Shown here: piece after piece, positions 44,913 to 57,002 of the stretch
Layout: each line of letters opens with the position of its first letter
How positions within the stretch are numbered: position 1 is the stretch's first letter
Origin: Cocos nucifera
Lineage: Eukaryota > Streptophyta > Magnoliopsida > Arecales > Arecaceae
Reading direction: 5' to 3'
DNA: 64,000 nt
Assembly (NCBI GenBank): GCA_006176705.1
Contig: QRFJ01000007.1
Coordinates: 2,267,089-2,331,088 of the forward strand
Program-made: the position numbers and the translations under genes
Notes under the pieces: model-generated
What the model saw: only the letters and a program-made list of their open reading frames with translations
What the model was told of the DNA's origin: nothing
Database searches by the model: none

Positions 44913-47124
44913 AGTGCTCATAGTTTGGGTTCCTTTGAGGAGATTTTTTGTTCGAGAGAAATGGATGGATGGATGGGGACGAGGCAGCCTCAAAAAAATG
45001 GGAATATAATGGTGGCAAGGGGATGTATCCATATGCATGTACATTCATTCTCTGATTAAGTGCTGGTTGGAATGGCTTAATTGTAGATTTTTGGGGCAAC
45101 TAGTATTGTTGGATCGTGAGCAGGGAACTTTTGAATGCTGTGATTTTGGCTTTGGAAGGATAAAAACTTAGGAGAATCAATTACCAAGGTGTCAACCCTT
45201 GTTAAGGATATTTGAATTTCTAACCTATGCAGAAGTCCTATATATTGTATAGAATCTTTTTTTTTTTTTTTAAGTTTTTTTTGATGTAAATGGGAGACTG
45301 AGGTGTGACAAATGTTAATAGTCCCATATTGACTAATCAAAAAGGTGCCACATAAGTTTATTATCCTGGACCAGCTTTTGGACTGCAAGTTCAGGATAAG
45401 CGGCATCAGAGTCTGGGTGTCAATCTTTATTAGTCGTATGGGATCTTCCCAAGGTCACAACTCATGGGAAAGCCCAGAAGGGGGAGGGGTGCTATTCTTG
45501 CCTCCCTTCGCTCCTACTTGGCTTCTCTCTTCGTCCGGTTCTCTCATTGGTCCATAAGAGCAATTTAGGATCTAACGTGTCTAGGCCTTGGGAGTAAGTT
45601 CATAATTTCCTCTATTTTCTTCTCTTTTTTTTTTCTTGCACGGTTTCATGGTTTCGATATCTTTAGCTGCAAATGTGTCTTCGAAATCAAGTTTTTTATG
45701 CTTTTGTCGGCATGCTGTTCATATGGAGTTATATGTTGTTGGGTTTTGATCTTAGTTGCTAAAACAGAAAAAAAAAAAAAAAAAAAAAGTGGGACTTGGG
45801 GGGATATGTCGCTCTCTCACCATTGAGGATTAGAGACATGATTCTTTTATTTATTTCACGTCGATGACTGGAATACCTCCTTTTCTAGTTGTAGAATCTA
45901 AAACAGATATGACTCGCTAATAGTAGTATTTGAGAATCTAAAGATTCCCCTAGTTCGTGCTAATGGTAGTATTTGAGCCTGAAGGATTTAAATTTGTACA
46001 ATCTTCTATTGCTTTATCTCTGGAAGCATTCATTAAAAACCTGTGGTGCCCGAAGGAACTCAAGCTGAATAAATCATCAGACCTGAGAACAAGCCACGAA
46101 CCAATGGTGTACATTTTTCCCTTGATGTACTTATCATCTTTGAATGTAACGTGGCCGGAGAGGCTTTTTTCTCTCTTGCAATTTAATTAGCAGGATGCTC
46201 GAGTTATTCTGTTATACTTGGCTTTGGGTTAGTGTTTTGTTTGGTAACTTGCTGGTACCTCGTGATGGTTTAAGAAAAGCTTATGGGGGCCCTCTGTTTG
46301 ATGGCCAGAGAAGCATGTCAATTATGAATATTTATTGCTGCAAGTATTGCACTATATTACCCTTCTGTGTCCTGACTTTTTCAGGTATCATTCTCAATCT
46401 TTCGTTTTACCGATTAGGTTTTTCTCCCCTCAATCTTTCCTTAAACGTTCATGTTCTGTTATAATTGGGCATTGGTATATAACATATGTAAACAAGTTTA
46501 TTAAGTTTAAGTAACAGTCTTTTTACTATCAATAATCTTTTACTAATTTTTCCTATGGGAAATCTGTTAGTAGACATATGACCATTAGGATTCTGTTTGG
46601 ACTACAAAATTCTTTTGTTACATATGGGAGGCTGTAGAAGCAATCTTCTGAAAATTACGTTGTTTGTCAACTTTGGTTCAAACAAGAGCAATATAATCTT
46701 ATGAAGGAATCTAATGTATCCCTGGTTTTATTGGATTCATGCACGGCATAGGTTGATCATGCAAGGAAAGATGTTAACAAAGTTTACATTGGTGCTGAGC
46801 AATATTTGTCAAGAATGTTACAACATTGGTCCATAGCAGGGCTCCAAACTTCTTGGTGTGCCATTGACCATTATAATGAGATGGCCCAATTTGTTAAGCA
46901 AGTGGAGATGCAGTTTTAGGATATATTAGCCTTTAAGATGGGGACAATGGCAGTCTTTATGGATGCTAACATCGTCATTTGCAGTGAACATACTGTGTAA
47001 AGCCGTATTTGACAAATTCGTTATCCATGTAGCAATATATCATGCACAAAACTCATATGACTGTGCCATTATGTTATTGAACGGTCCTCAGTAAACCTTT
47101 GAGCTACCAAAAAAAATTTATAAG
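44913..47124. other. Intergenic region downstream of the GH17 gene
   Basis: The first few hundred bases are presumably 3' UTR. T and A tracts occur at 45257-45271 and 45771-45788. Open frames at 45957-46190 and 46195-46464 (+) have no domain resemblance. No gene called. Confidence 0.5.
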
Positions 47125-47506
47125 CAGCAGTGAAAGCAAATTAAATAATATTTATTAGAATTTATTTTTATATCAAAATTTATCTAGATATGAATATGAA
47201 TAGATAACTATTTAATTTATATTATAATATTTAATTTTATTTATAATTTAATTTAATTTTATATACCATTCATTGATCTTTAGAAAAATATAAATAAGTT
47301 ATTAATTTAATTTATCATCTATTTAATAATTTTTTTATTTTATAATCATAAAATTTAATTATTTATTTATATCTATATTTATATTTATATTTTTAATATC
47401 TAATTTATATTTATATTTATAATAAATATATATATAAATTTTTAAATCAATCTAATATTTATATAAAAATAGGTATATTAATATTTGATCTATGATTTCA
47501 GCCCCA
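47125..47506. mobile_element. Degenerate Ds-like element upstream of profilin 1
   Basis: It ends GATTTCAGCCCCA, close to the TTTCAGCCCTA terminus of the element at 55660-56131, and begins CAGCAGTGAAAGC. The interior is AT-rich with ATATTTATATTTATA runs as in that element. No target duplication could be assigned, so this is a tentative relative. Confidence 0.35.
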
Positions 47507-47902
47507 CCTTTGAGATGTTATCTAGAAAAAAAAACTCCGTGAGCCTTTCTACCAGAGAGCACCCAAGGGCTACGCTCCGCGGCAAATTGAGATCGAAAGT
47601 CTCGATCCGTATCTGGTCCGGCCCCACCTAATGTGGCCAATTACTTGTCAAGCAAAACACCTCGGTCTGCGGCCCGTCATGTCACACCCACCCCCACCTC
47701 TGGTCCTTCCTCGGCTCCTCGTAACAAATCTTATCAAGGTCCCACCCATCCAATCAAATCAATCTAAACCGTTGGATCAACAAGACGATACAAAGTAGAC
47801 TCCTATATCGGCATCATATCAGAAGCTCCCAATAGGAATGGGGGAGAGCTGGGACTTGTTCGTAATTGGGGGAAAATCGGTGGGCGAAACGTAATCCGAG
47901 AG

Positions 47903-47909
47903 TATAAAT
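47903..47909 (+). promoter_or_regulatory. TATA box of profilin gene 1
   Basis: TATAAAT in GAGAGTATAAATTTTCC, 222 bp upstream of the ATG. The 5' UTR would be about 190 bases and ends in a GAGAGAGAGACCGAGA stretch, as in profilin 2. Confidence 0.55.
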
Positions 47910-48124
47910 TTTCCCCTTTATTAAAGCCGGACTTGAAGGGCACTTACTCAATTGGGTTGAATGGTTGGTTGAAGTAGCGGAGATCCATTCTCCATTCTCG
48001 CACCATTTATTTCCCTCGGTCCTCCCCGAAACCATCCATAGTTTCATAGAAGCCGAGCGACCCCGTGGGAAGCCAGCGCCAACCCCGCGAGAGCGAGAGA
48101 GAGACCGAGAAGACGAGAGAGACG

Positions 48125-51100
48125 ATGTCGTGGCAAACGTACGTGGACGAGCACCTTATGTGCGATATCGAAGGCAATCACCTCACCGCCGCGGCGATCC
48201 TCGGCCAAGATGGCAGCCTCTGGGCCCAGAGCTCGTCGTTCCCTCAGGTATAATTCCTTTTGCCTTCGTTAGATCTCTGGCTTTCGTTGATTTCTTCGTG
48301 ATTTCACGTGGATGATTCGATCCGGATCGGGTACTGGAGGCATTTGATCCTTGCGAGGGTGGCGGACTGGGATCGATGTTGTGTGTGTACGTTGGATCTT
48401 CGTTAATTTTTTTTTTTTGGGTATTAATTGGAATGGATTCAATGGATCTTGTTTTGGTTTCATTTGATCGTGGCTTTACATGCAGTGGGAGTAAAGCGGA
48501 TTTTGGTTTTCAAGAGTGATGCTGTTGAATTTGGTTTTTTAGCTTCCTTTAATGTTTTGATTCAATCTGGTTTGGATACAATTCGTTTGGAAAATGTGGT
48601 TAGAATGGCCGTTTTAATCTGTGCATGCAATGTCTTGATCGGTTGATTTGGTTTCAGATGTTTGACGTGATTGGATATGGCATTGTGGTCAACAATGTGA
48701 TTGATCCAGAAGATAACTGGCCCTCTCTGCAATAAAACAGGATAGCTTCACGCTTCCCTCTTTACTCAAAAAAAAAAAAAAAAAAAAAAAAGGAAGAAGA
48801 AGAGAGAGAGAGAGAGAGAGCATTCTAAGAATATTTATCGATAAATTACCGCAATTTATGTAATCAGAAACCATGAACTTTTTGTTGGCAACATTAATTA
48901 TATTGTTCTTTCTTTTTAAGGCATTTTTTTTCCTTTTCTGAATTGGTGAAATTATGAGTTTGACCATGTCTTACTGTTGAAATATATTTTTTCTTATTTT
49001 TTAATTTTATTTTTCTGCTAAAAAAATTGCTGCATTCGTTCTCTCTCATGTGGAGATCAGTAACTCTTCGGCATTTTATTTGATAATTATATGAGTCTGC
49101 TGTAAGGATTTTAAATGTTGCTGCGTATGGCAGACTGCAAGTTTGAAACAGCATAGCATGCCGATCTGTTGCAGAGGATCTGTGAATTGATTTCTTGCAA
49201 TCACATCTTTATAAGTTTGTGTTTCAATGAAATTTACTGAAAGTCAGTCTAACTTAGCAGCAGAATTGAGAAGGAGAAACATCACCTGTTGTATATAACC
49301 TATCAATACTCTCGAGTTGTGTAGTTACGCAGAGTAGCTTGAATGAATGTTCTGCTTAGGGGGAAAAAGGTAAAGAACACGACATGAACATTTACATCAA
49401 ACTTATGGTTTAAAGTGCTATTAGTGTGGATGCCATTACTTCTATATTGTTTGGAGTAGTTCTCTGTACAAATTTCAGTAATCTGGGCAGCTTTGCTTGA
49501 CTTTTGGCTTGGGAACAGAAATTGGTAAATTCAAAAATTGTGTTGCAGCATAGCCTGCTATTTTCCCTCTTGAAGATTTGTTAATCTATTTGACTTTTTA
49601 TATAAGAGGAAATTGCTTCCTTCATTGTGATCTTTTTGCCATATTTTATAAATAATGTTGTCATATAATTTTCTGGTGTTCTGTTCTCAATTATCATGGA
49701 TAGTTCTTGCTGACTGCAACCAACATTTATCGCTTTAAGATGTTATGTGTTAGTTTTTTGACTTTCTGCTAATTTGTATATAGCTGTTCAATAGTGTTTT
49801 TCTTTTAACTATGTTCTTTATCTTCCAGTGATTGAGAGGGATTTTTTTATTCTTGTTGCATATTTGCAGTTCAAGCCTGAGGAGATCACTAACATAATGA
49901 AGGATTTTGATGAACCGGGATACCTTGCTCCAACTGGCTTATTTCTTGGATCAACAAAATATATGGTTATCCAAGGAGAACCTGGAGCTGTTATCCGTGG
50001 AAAGAAGGTGAATAATTATTCTGTTATGTGCTGCCTTGAGAAATATGTTCAGCACTTAATGTGCTTCCTTGAAATTGTTTGCATAAGGAAAATCTGAAAA
50101 GCAATATGATGAGTATCCAGTCAATATTAAATGTGTTGATACGTGTGCTTTTTTTGCTACATCTTATAAATTAACAAAAAATGTAAAAGTCCCAACCTAG
50201 CTCAATTTTGTTGTAAGTAAATTCTCCACATGATAGCAGTCTGATACCCCTGACAATCTTTATGTAAAATTATGCATACGTTTTTATCTGTGGTTTCCTG
50301 TGTTCATGGCTAAAGTCTGCTTCGTTTGGCTGGAAGTTGATGTTTGATTAAGTTTTCTTGGTTTTATTTATATCTTGCCCTTTTTCTTAAGTAACAGATT
50401 TATAGATTGTTTGATCGAATTCATTAGAACTTAAAATTACAGACCTTTTGCTGAAGATGGTCATTCTGCTTCTCATTTATCCTTTTTCTTTCCTTTTTTT
50501 TTTTTCTGTTGTCTTTGCCTGATGCGTTCTTGCTCCTTCAACTTCCACAGATCCTCCACTATCCTCACTGCTACAAACCATGCACAGAAGCAGCTGCAGC
50601 TGCTGCAAAATCCTCATTTTAAACCACTTTTCATTGCTGTAGTTTGCCATGTTTCACTGATCTTTTTTGTAAGCTTGTTTCCCGATATCATACACCAGTA
50701 GATGTTCTAGAATGTCATAGGTAGTTGCCAATCATTTAAATTTTCCATCCAAATAGTTCAAGTTGCTCCATGGCAAATCAAATAACCTTGTTGTAGAATC
50801 ACTTATGGTGAACAAATGAGGCATGTTCTCTTTAGTGTTTAAAATGCGCTGCTGGTTGTCTGATTCCTTATTAACTGAACAATGAAGCTTTATCCAGATG
50901 TTTTTAGTTTTGATGCATTTATATCTATATGCAGGTAACCGATATAATTGCCTTTCAATCTTTATGATGCTTCCATATCCATCTTTTATTTGAATTCCTT
51001 TTCATGGTTAGTTTTCATGAATGTCATGCTTTATTTTAATTAGCTAATGATTTCCAGTTAAGCTTTGATGTTCGAGTTATTGCAGTTTTTTATCTTCAAA

Positions 51101-53024
51101 ATGTTAGTCAACGTGCATTATTTGATGATTATCCAACCAAACGAAATATTAAATTTTAGTGCTTTTTGAGAGATCTGTATCAAACAGATGTTTATCACGT
51201 ATACACGTGTAGTTTTTGTTAATTGGTTACTTTTAGAGGGACCAATGTCAATTGAATCTTTATAATGATTATAATGAATGAAGTGCAGGATAGTTGCAAA
51301 ATTCCCAAAACAGGGGCAAAGAAAAGCACTTTCTATGGGCTGGATATAGACCTGTGACCCTCTCTATTCTTTGTTTGCTGCTACATTGAACATATTCCCT
51401 GTGAGACTTTCCAGAATGGTGGTATCCGAAAATATGCCCAAATGGAGAATTCCAAATTGAAATTCCCAGGAAGTTAGTTCTGTTTTATACTCAGAATGAT
51501 TTCCCCCAATCCTACATCTTTCTCTTTTATTCTGCTTTTTAAATTTATGGCTTTCTGACCCTCCCCCTCCACTTTCCCCTTTCATCTGGTAGTCTGCTAG
51601 TAAGAGTTGACTGATAAGTTTTGTTTTTCCCACCTTTTGAAGTGTATTAGTATTACTAGGTGTTCTCCACTCATATCTTTTTGCTAGGGGAACTGTTGTA
51701 TATGGGGTCACCTTTTATTCCATCCATCATCCTGATGTAGTAATAGTTCGATATTTCAAAGAGGTTGTACACAATTATAACAATCGACGGTTCATGACAA
51801 ATTTTCACCAGGCTAGCACATGTTTCCACTATGAATGCTTAAGTGCATCATGCATGGTTTGGGGGCATTAATGTACTTTCTGCTGTGAATTAGCAAATCT
51901 TACTATGTTGCGGGAGTTTTAGCAATCCTACGGAACTCTTTGTATCAGAGTTGTCATGACAGCTTATATAGGATACACAGCATATGGTGATTGCATGAGT
52001 TTATATATTCAAGACATGCAGTGGTAATGGTGCAATTGCGATATAGCTTCCTGGACCTGATGCTTATCCAAGCTGTGTGTTGAACATGTGCAGTTTATGT
52101 TAATCAGGGATCGTGCTTCTGCAACTTCTGCTCTATTTGCTTTCTACACTTTTTGCCACAAATGTAACTGCTTTCTCTAGACCTTTGATACTGTAATAGC
52201 AGTCATAACTCTTGCCCTAGATTCAGGACTTATATTTTTCTCTATGTTTGCCAACATGTTTGTTTTCTCCACTGTTAATAATCTTTGAGTTTGTCATTTG
52301 ATATATAAAGTCTCCTCGCTTGACTGACTCATCTATTATGTTTCCTATATTAAATAAAGCTGTACTAGGGATCATTTTATTTGCCAAGTTCCAATTGCCA
52401 TCCATTTTAGATGGTTTGCCAAGGGCATACCTTCTAATGCCTTCTTAATGAGATTCATGGTACTATTTTCATGAGGCATGATCATTTCAATCATGCACAC
52501 ACACACACACACACCATGATCTGGATGGTAGTGCTATGATCAGAGAAATTACTGTCACATCCTTCGTAGTTCCTTTTGTTAACATATTCTTTTTTCTTTT
52601 CATAGGTGAAAAATCTTTGGTTGAAGTATTTGATAATGTTAATGTATCTAATGTACAGCATGTTTTCAATTCTTGTCGTTGGAAAGATTAGCACTGTCAT
52701 TTTCCTGGAAAGAAAATTAAAAAAAAATTTGCTTTACTGGAACTAACGACTGATGATGACACTTCCATGAGCTTCACAGAGATGAAGTCGCACCCTGTAT
52801 TATTCCCTGTTCTATGCAAGTGGTATTGGTTGATTTTTTTTTCTTCCTTGCTCTTAAGTTAATGTCTTCTAAAACTCTTTCTTTGGCAGGGGTCAGGAGG
52901 CATTACCGTGAAAAAGACCAGCCAAGCACTTATCTTTGGCATCTATGAAGAGCCCATGACTCCAGGCCAGTGCAACATGATTGTGGAAAGGTTGGGTGAC
53001 TACCTAATTGATCAGGGCCTGTAG
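48125..53024 (+). CDS. PRF: Profilin 1, three exons
   Basis: Exons 48125-48247, 49870-50007 and 52890-53024 (123, 138 and 135 bp) give exactly 131 residues, the standard plant profilin length. It begins MSWQTYVDEHLMCDIEGNHL, has TAAAILGQDGSLWAQS, FKPEEITNIM, the near-invariant YMVIQGEPGAVIRGKKG and ends MTPGQCNMIVERLGDYLIDQ. Profilin binds actin monomers, poly-proline and phosphoinositides in the cytosol and controls actin polymerisation; plant profilins are also pan-allergens. Intron 1 (1.6 kb) and intron 2 (2.9 kb) are at the same positions as in profilin 2, so the pair is a tandem duplication. Arabidopsis At5g56600 (profilin 3) is next to the same glucanase type. Confidence 0.95.
48248..49869 (+). 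other. Profilin 1 intron 1
   Basis: Intron with an A tract followed by (GA)n at about 48770-48820. No coding sequence; several small frames are chance. Confidence 0.8.
50008..52889 (+). other. Profilin 1 intron 2
   Basis: 2.9-kb intron with an (AC)n microsatellite at about 52495-52514. A 115-residue frame on the minus strand (51364-51711) has no recognisable domain. No nested gene found. Confidence 0.75.
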
Positions 53025-54569
53025 CTTGAGTCACTGGGCGCCTGCCTCCATCCCTATCTATCTTTATGGGAGTTCGACTTTCCTTCATTCATTCATGACC
53101 AGAAACCTGGTTTCCTTTTTTGCATTTGTTTTCGGTAATAATGTTACGAGCAAACAGGATTGTTGGTGTGTTTTGAGTTGTTTGTTTTGATCCCTTCTTT
53201 ATGTGCATCCTTCTTGCAGCTGTTTTTGACTTCGTTGCTCTATTGCAAAAATATATTATTGGTTCGTGGTGGTTTTGGTATATATTTAATTGAAAGCAAG
53301 CAATTCCTTCAGCACTCTTTCTCAATTTGTACTTGTTCAAGTTGCATGTCTATTGTTTGGTGCAATGTTATTTCTTGATGTGAACTGGCTAGGCTCCAAA
53401 GTGAATGTCAGAGCAGGTTATGGGCTTTTAAAATGTTAAAATTATATACGCATAAACCTCTCTCTTCTGATCCTTGCAGAAGGTTTTCTGAAGCTTCCAG
53501 CATGAACAGTATATATTTTTTTGCTGACGGGTGGGTGAAATCTTGAATCATTTTCATAGGGCCATGGAGGGGGTCTGAAATGGTCAATAGTAATTGTGTT
53601 ATACGATAAATTGTTCAATTGAAAGTAGTGGGAATCTCTTGCTTTTAACAAAAAAAGAAAAAAAAGGCCGTTCCTTTCGGAGTTCGGTCCTGTGCAGCTG
53701 TGCATCCATTTATAAAATCGAGTAATGCTAGGATGCGCTCCTTTACTCAAAAAGTTCCTCCATGCGGCAGAGGGGATCGGTTGGATCATGGTTATTGGTG
53801 ACGCAGCATCACGTGGGCCTAAATAGCTTTTTATGCGAATAACTAAAGTCTCGTACCATTTTCTTATTAGATACCAACTGCTGCAATGGCAATCATTAGC
53901 CCTGATACAGAAACTAATGTGCGACAACAAATAAATTAACGACATCATATACTTAATTCCCTGTCATCAAAAAATATTTTATTTTAGCTGGTATAAGGAT
54001 TGAAATCAAATCTAATCATATTTGTATAAAAGAGAAATTTCTTTTACATCACGAACTAATGGTGTAGCTATGATGATTGCCTGTCACAACATGATGTCTA
54101 TAGAGTTACAAATGATGTCTATAGGGTTACACCATCCACGCTATAAGAAGTATTTTTAAAATATATATATATTTTATCTGTCAATATTACATAATAATAT
54201 AAAACCATTAGTTAATTGGAGGATCGCAGTTCATTGCACGTGCCAGGCAATCTCAACATTCTAACGGCCGTTTCATGATCTGGACGCGGAGGGCGTTACT
54301 GGAACGGGGACGTACATCCTTCTTCCAACGCGTAGTCGTAACTGGTTTAGCCAGGTCTTAATTTAAGAATTCAAAATGCTTCGAGGCCCAATAAAATTAC
54401 CAAAACTGATCTTAGGTGACGCGGCGTAGCAGAATTGGCGGTCACACGAAAGACGAACTCCACTATCGCCCAGTCAATTGCCCCAACTGGAAGGCAGTAA
54501 GCTTTTATTTCACCATTTCAAAATGTTTTGTGCTCCAAAAGATTCCCAATTTGGAGCTGCCATCCGGAC
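53025..54569. other. Profilin 1 3' UTR and intergenic region
   Basis: Contains a 168-codon open frame on the minus strand (53442-53948). Its text (around 53670-53830: TTCGGTCCTGTGCAGCTGTG, CACGTGGGCC) looks like a repeat fragment rather than a gene; no domain is recognised and there is no splice or promoter support. Confidence 0.45.
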
Positions 54570-54576
54570 TATAAAT
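54570..54576 (+). promoter_or_regulatory. TATA box of profilin gene 2
   Basis: TATAAAT in GGACTATAAATGGCC, 102 bp upstream of the ATG. The predicted 5' UTR of about 70 bases ends in a (GA)n run (54646-54666) just before GGATGTCG. Confidence 0.6.
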
Positions 54577-54671
54577 GGCCGACCAAGTGGCCGCCTGAGT
54601 TGCTTTAGCGTTCTCGCGACGCAAAGTGTTGGGTTTGGGGAACGAGCGAGAGAGAGAGAGAGAGAGGAAGG

Positions 54672-56932
54672 ATGTCGTGGCAAACGTACGTCGACGATCA
54701 TCTGATGTGTGAGATCGACGGCCAGCGTCTCACGGCCGCCGCCATCCTCGGCCACGATGGCAGCGTCTGGGCGCAGAGCGAGACCTTCCCCCAGGTATCC
54801 AGTTAGGGTTTGACCGATGGATTGGAAACCCACCTAGATCGTGCTAATCTTTATCGACTTTCTTTGGTTTTTTTTTTCCAGATAATCTTTAGACGTTACT
54901 TGATCTGGGTCTTCTGTTGTGGTCTCGTCGCATGGCTAGGGATCGGATTTTGGTTTTATTTTATATAGATCTGGCGATGATTTTACATGTGTTTTGTTCT
55001 TTGTTGGAGTTTATTTCACAATTCCTTGCTTTAATTGGTTTCTTACTTTGCTTAATGTAGTTGTATTAATTTTTCATATATATTTTTTTAATTTTTATGA
55101 TTGGCCTGGAATGGATCTACCTCTCGTTTTCCTGTTTATATCATTTTTTTATTTTTATTTTGTTTACTTTTGATGGAGATCCTGGATCCTGTCAACTTCT
55201 GGTATCAGAGTGGTTATCTAGGATATGCCCTTATACATATTCAGGGGAAAAAAAGTAGATTTTTTTTTTTGGTTGAGAATCGTGCGCCATGGTTCGTAGA
55301 AATGATCTCCAACAAGCCTTTGATAATAGGGATTTGGAATTAGAGGCTAAGCTTGAGGTAATGATCAAGTCCACTGGAAAATGTTTTCTTTACCACAGTT
55401 GCTTAAGCTTTTTGGGAACTGTCTCAAGAGAACTGCAATAAGCTAGCTTAACAATCAGATTCTAATTCAAGGGCTGGTTTAATGAAGTGTGGAAGATTTT
55501 AGATCTGCAACACCAATGCCTCCAATGACAGGAGGTTAGTGGTGGGGGGTTGAGTATTGGGTCTTTCCATGCGAAGGTGCACTTTGCTTTGTGAGAGTTT
55601 GCTGGTTTTCTAGAACAGTCTTTTCCCCTTAGTTTAATCACTTAAATATTGGGTGCATTCAGGGGTGAAAGTAGTATGGATATTATCCGTTCGATCCGTT
55701 TTCATATCCGAATTAGTCTGGATATTGATAGAAATTTGAGGATCCGATTAATATCCATATCCATATCCGTCAAAGAAAAATGGATATGGATATGGATAGA
55801 CAACTATTCGATCCATATCTGAATATTCAAATCTATATATAATTCTATATAATTTTATATAGTACTTATTAATTTTTAAAAATAATATACAATCATATAA
55901 ACATATTATTAACTTGATTTATCATTTATTTAGTAATATCTTTGATTCTATAGTTATAAAATTTAATTATCTAAATTATATTCATAATTATATCCATACT
56001 TGTAGTATCTGAATTATGTCCGTATGATATAAATTTTTGCATCCGAATAATATCCGTATCCGTATTTATATTCGTCAGATAAAACAAATATGGATATAGA
56101 TATGCTGGTATCCAATCCGATTTCAGCCCTAGGTGCATTGAATGTCAATGCAGATGTACTTACCATACAGCGAATGACATCAAAGGGTATATTAGTTTGA
56201 ATAATTCCATAGATTTTCAACATGGGAGGAGTTCAAAGGTCTCCTTATGCTTAAGTCCCCAAGGTAGAAGAATGTCAGAGGCAAGTTTCCAAGAATCCAC
56301 TAAATTATTTCCATCTAGGCCGCAAAGTACAAGAATGTTAGATGTAAGTTTGCAAGAACCCACTAAATTATACCATTTATACTACAAGAGGTGTAATAAG
56401 TAATAATCTAGTTGATTTTGTGGTGGTCAAAGTGATGATTAGTTAGAACAAAGGACTTTGCTTAGACTTTGCCATGAGATTAAGTATAAAGCTAATGTGA
56501 TGGTAATAACACAATTGTGTCATAGAGCTGCCCTTGTCAACGGTAGTGGATTCCAACTCACCCAGCTCCATTCTTCCACTCAAAAACAACACCCAAACAG
56601 TCCCATTCTCTGGTGGAAGAGTCATCTGAAATTCAGATTTTGGTTAGCTTGCAACTTCACCACACATTTCTCACCATGGCCCTTATATGACAGTAGGTGG
56701 TGATGGAATCACCTTCTTATTAATCATGTGATGCTATAATAACTCAAATCACAACAAAGCAAGTTGCAATCTAAACCAATGGTTAGGTTATATGAATCCC
56801 GACCTTTAATATTTTTTATGGCTCTAATCACATCTCTACACCCTCAAGCCAATATGATATGGTTAGAACAACTCCTTTTGCTGCACCTGGTAGATCCATA
56901 AAATTTATGACTGTTATAAGACTATGCGATAA

Positions 56933-57002
<70 letters not shown>

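Noticed and set aside
53442..53948. 168-codon minus-strand frame
   Set aside because: No recognisable domain, no promoter or splice support, and the DNA looks like a dispersed repeat.
54400..54470. Possible tRNA-like text near GGCGTAGCAGAATTGGCGG
   Set aside because: No cloverleaf, no B-box in the right place.
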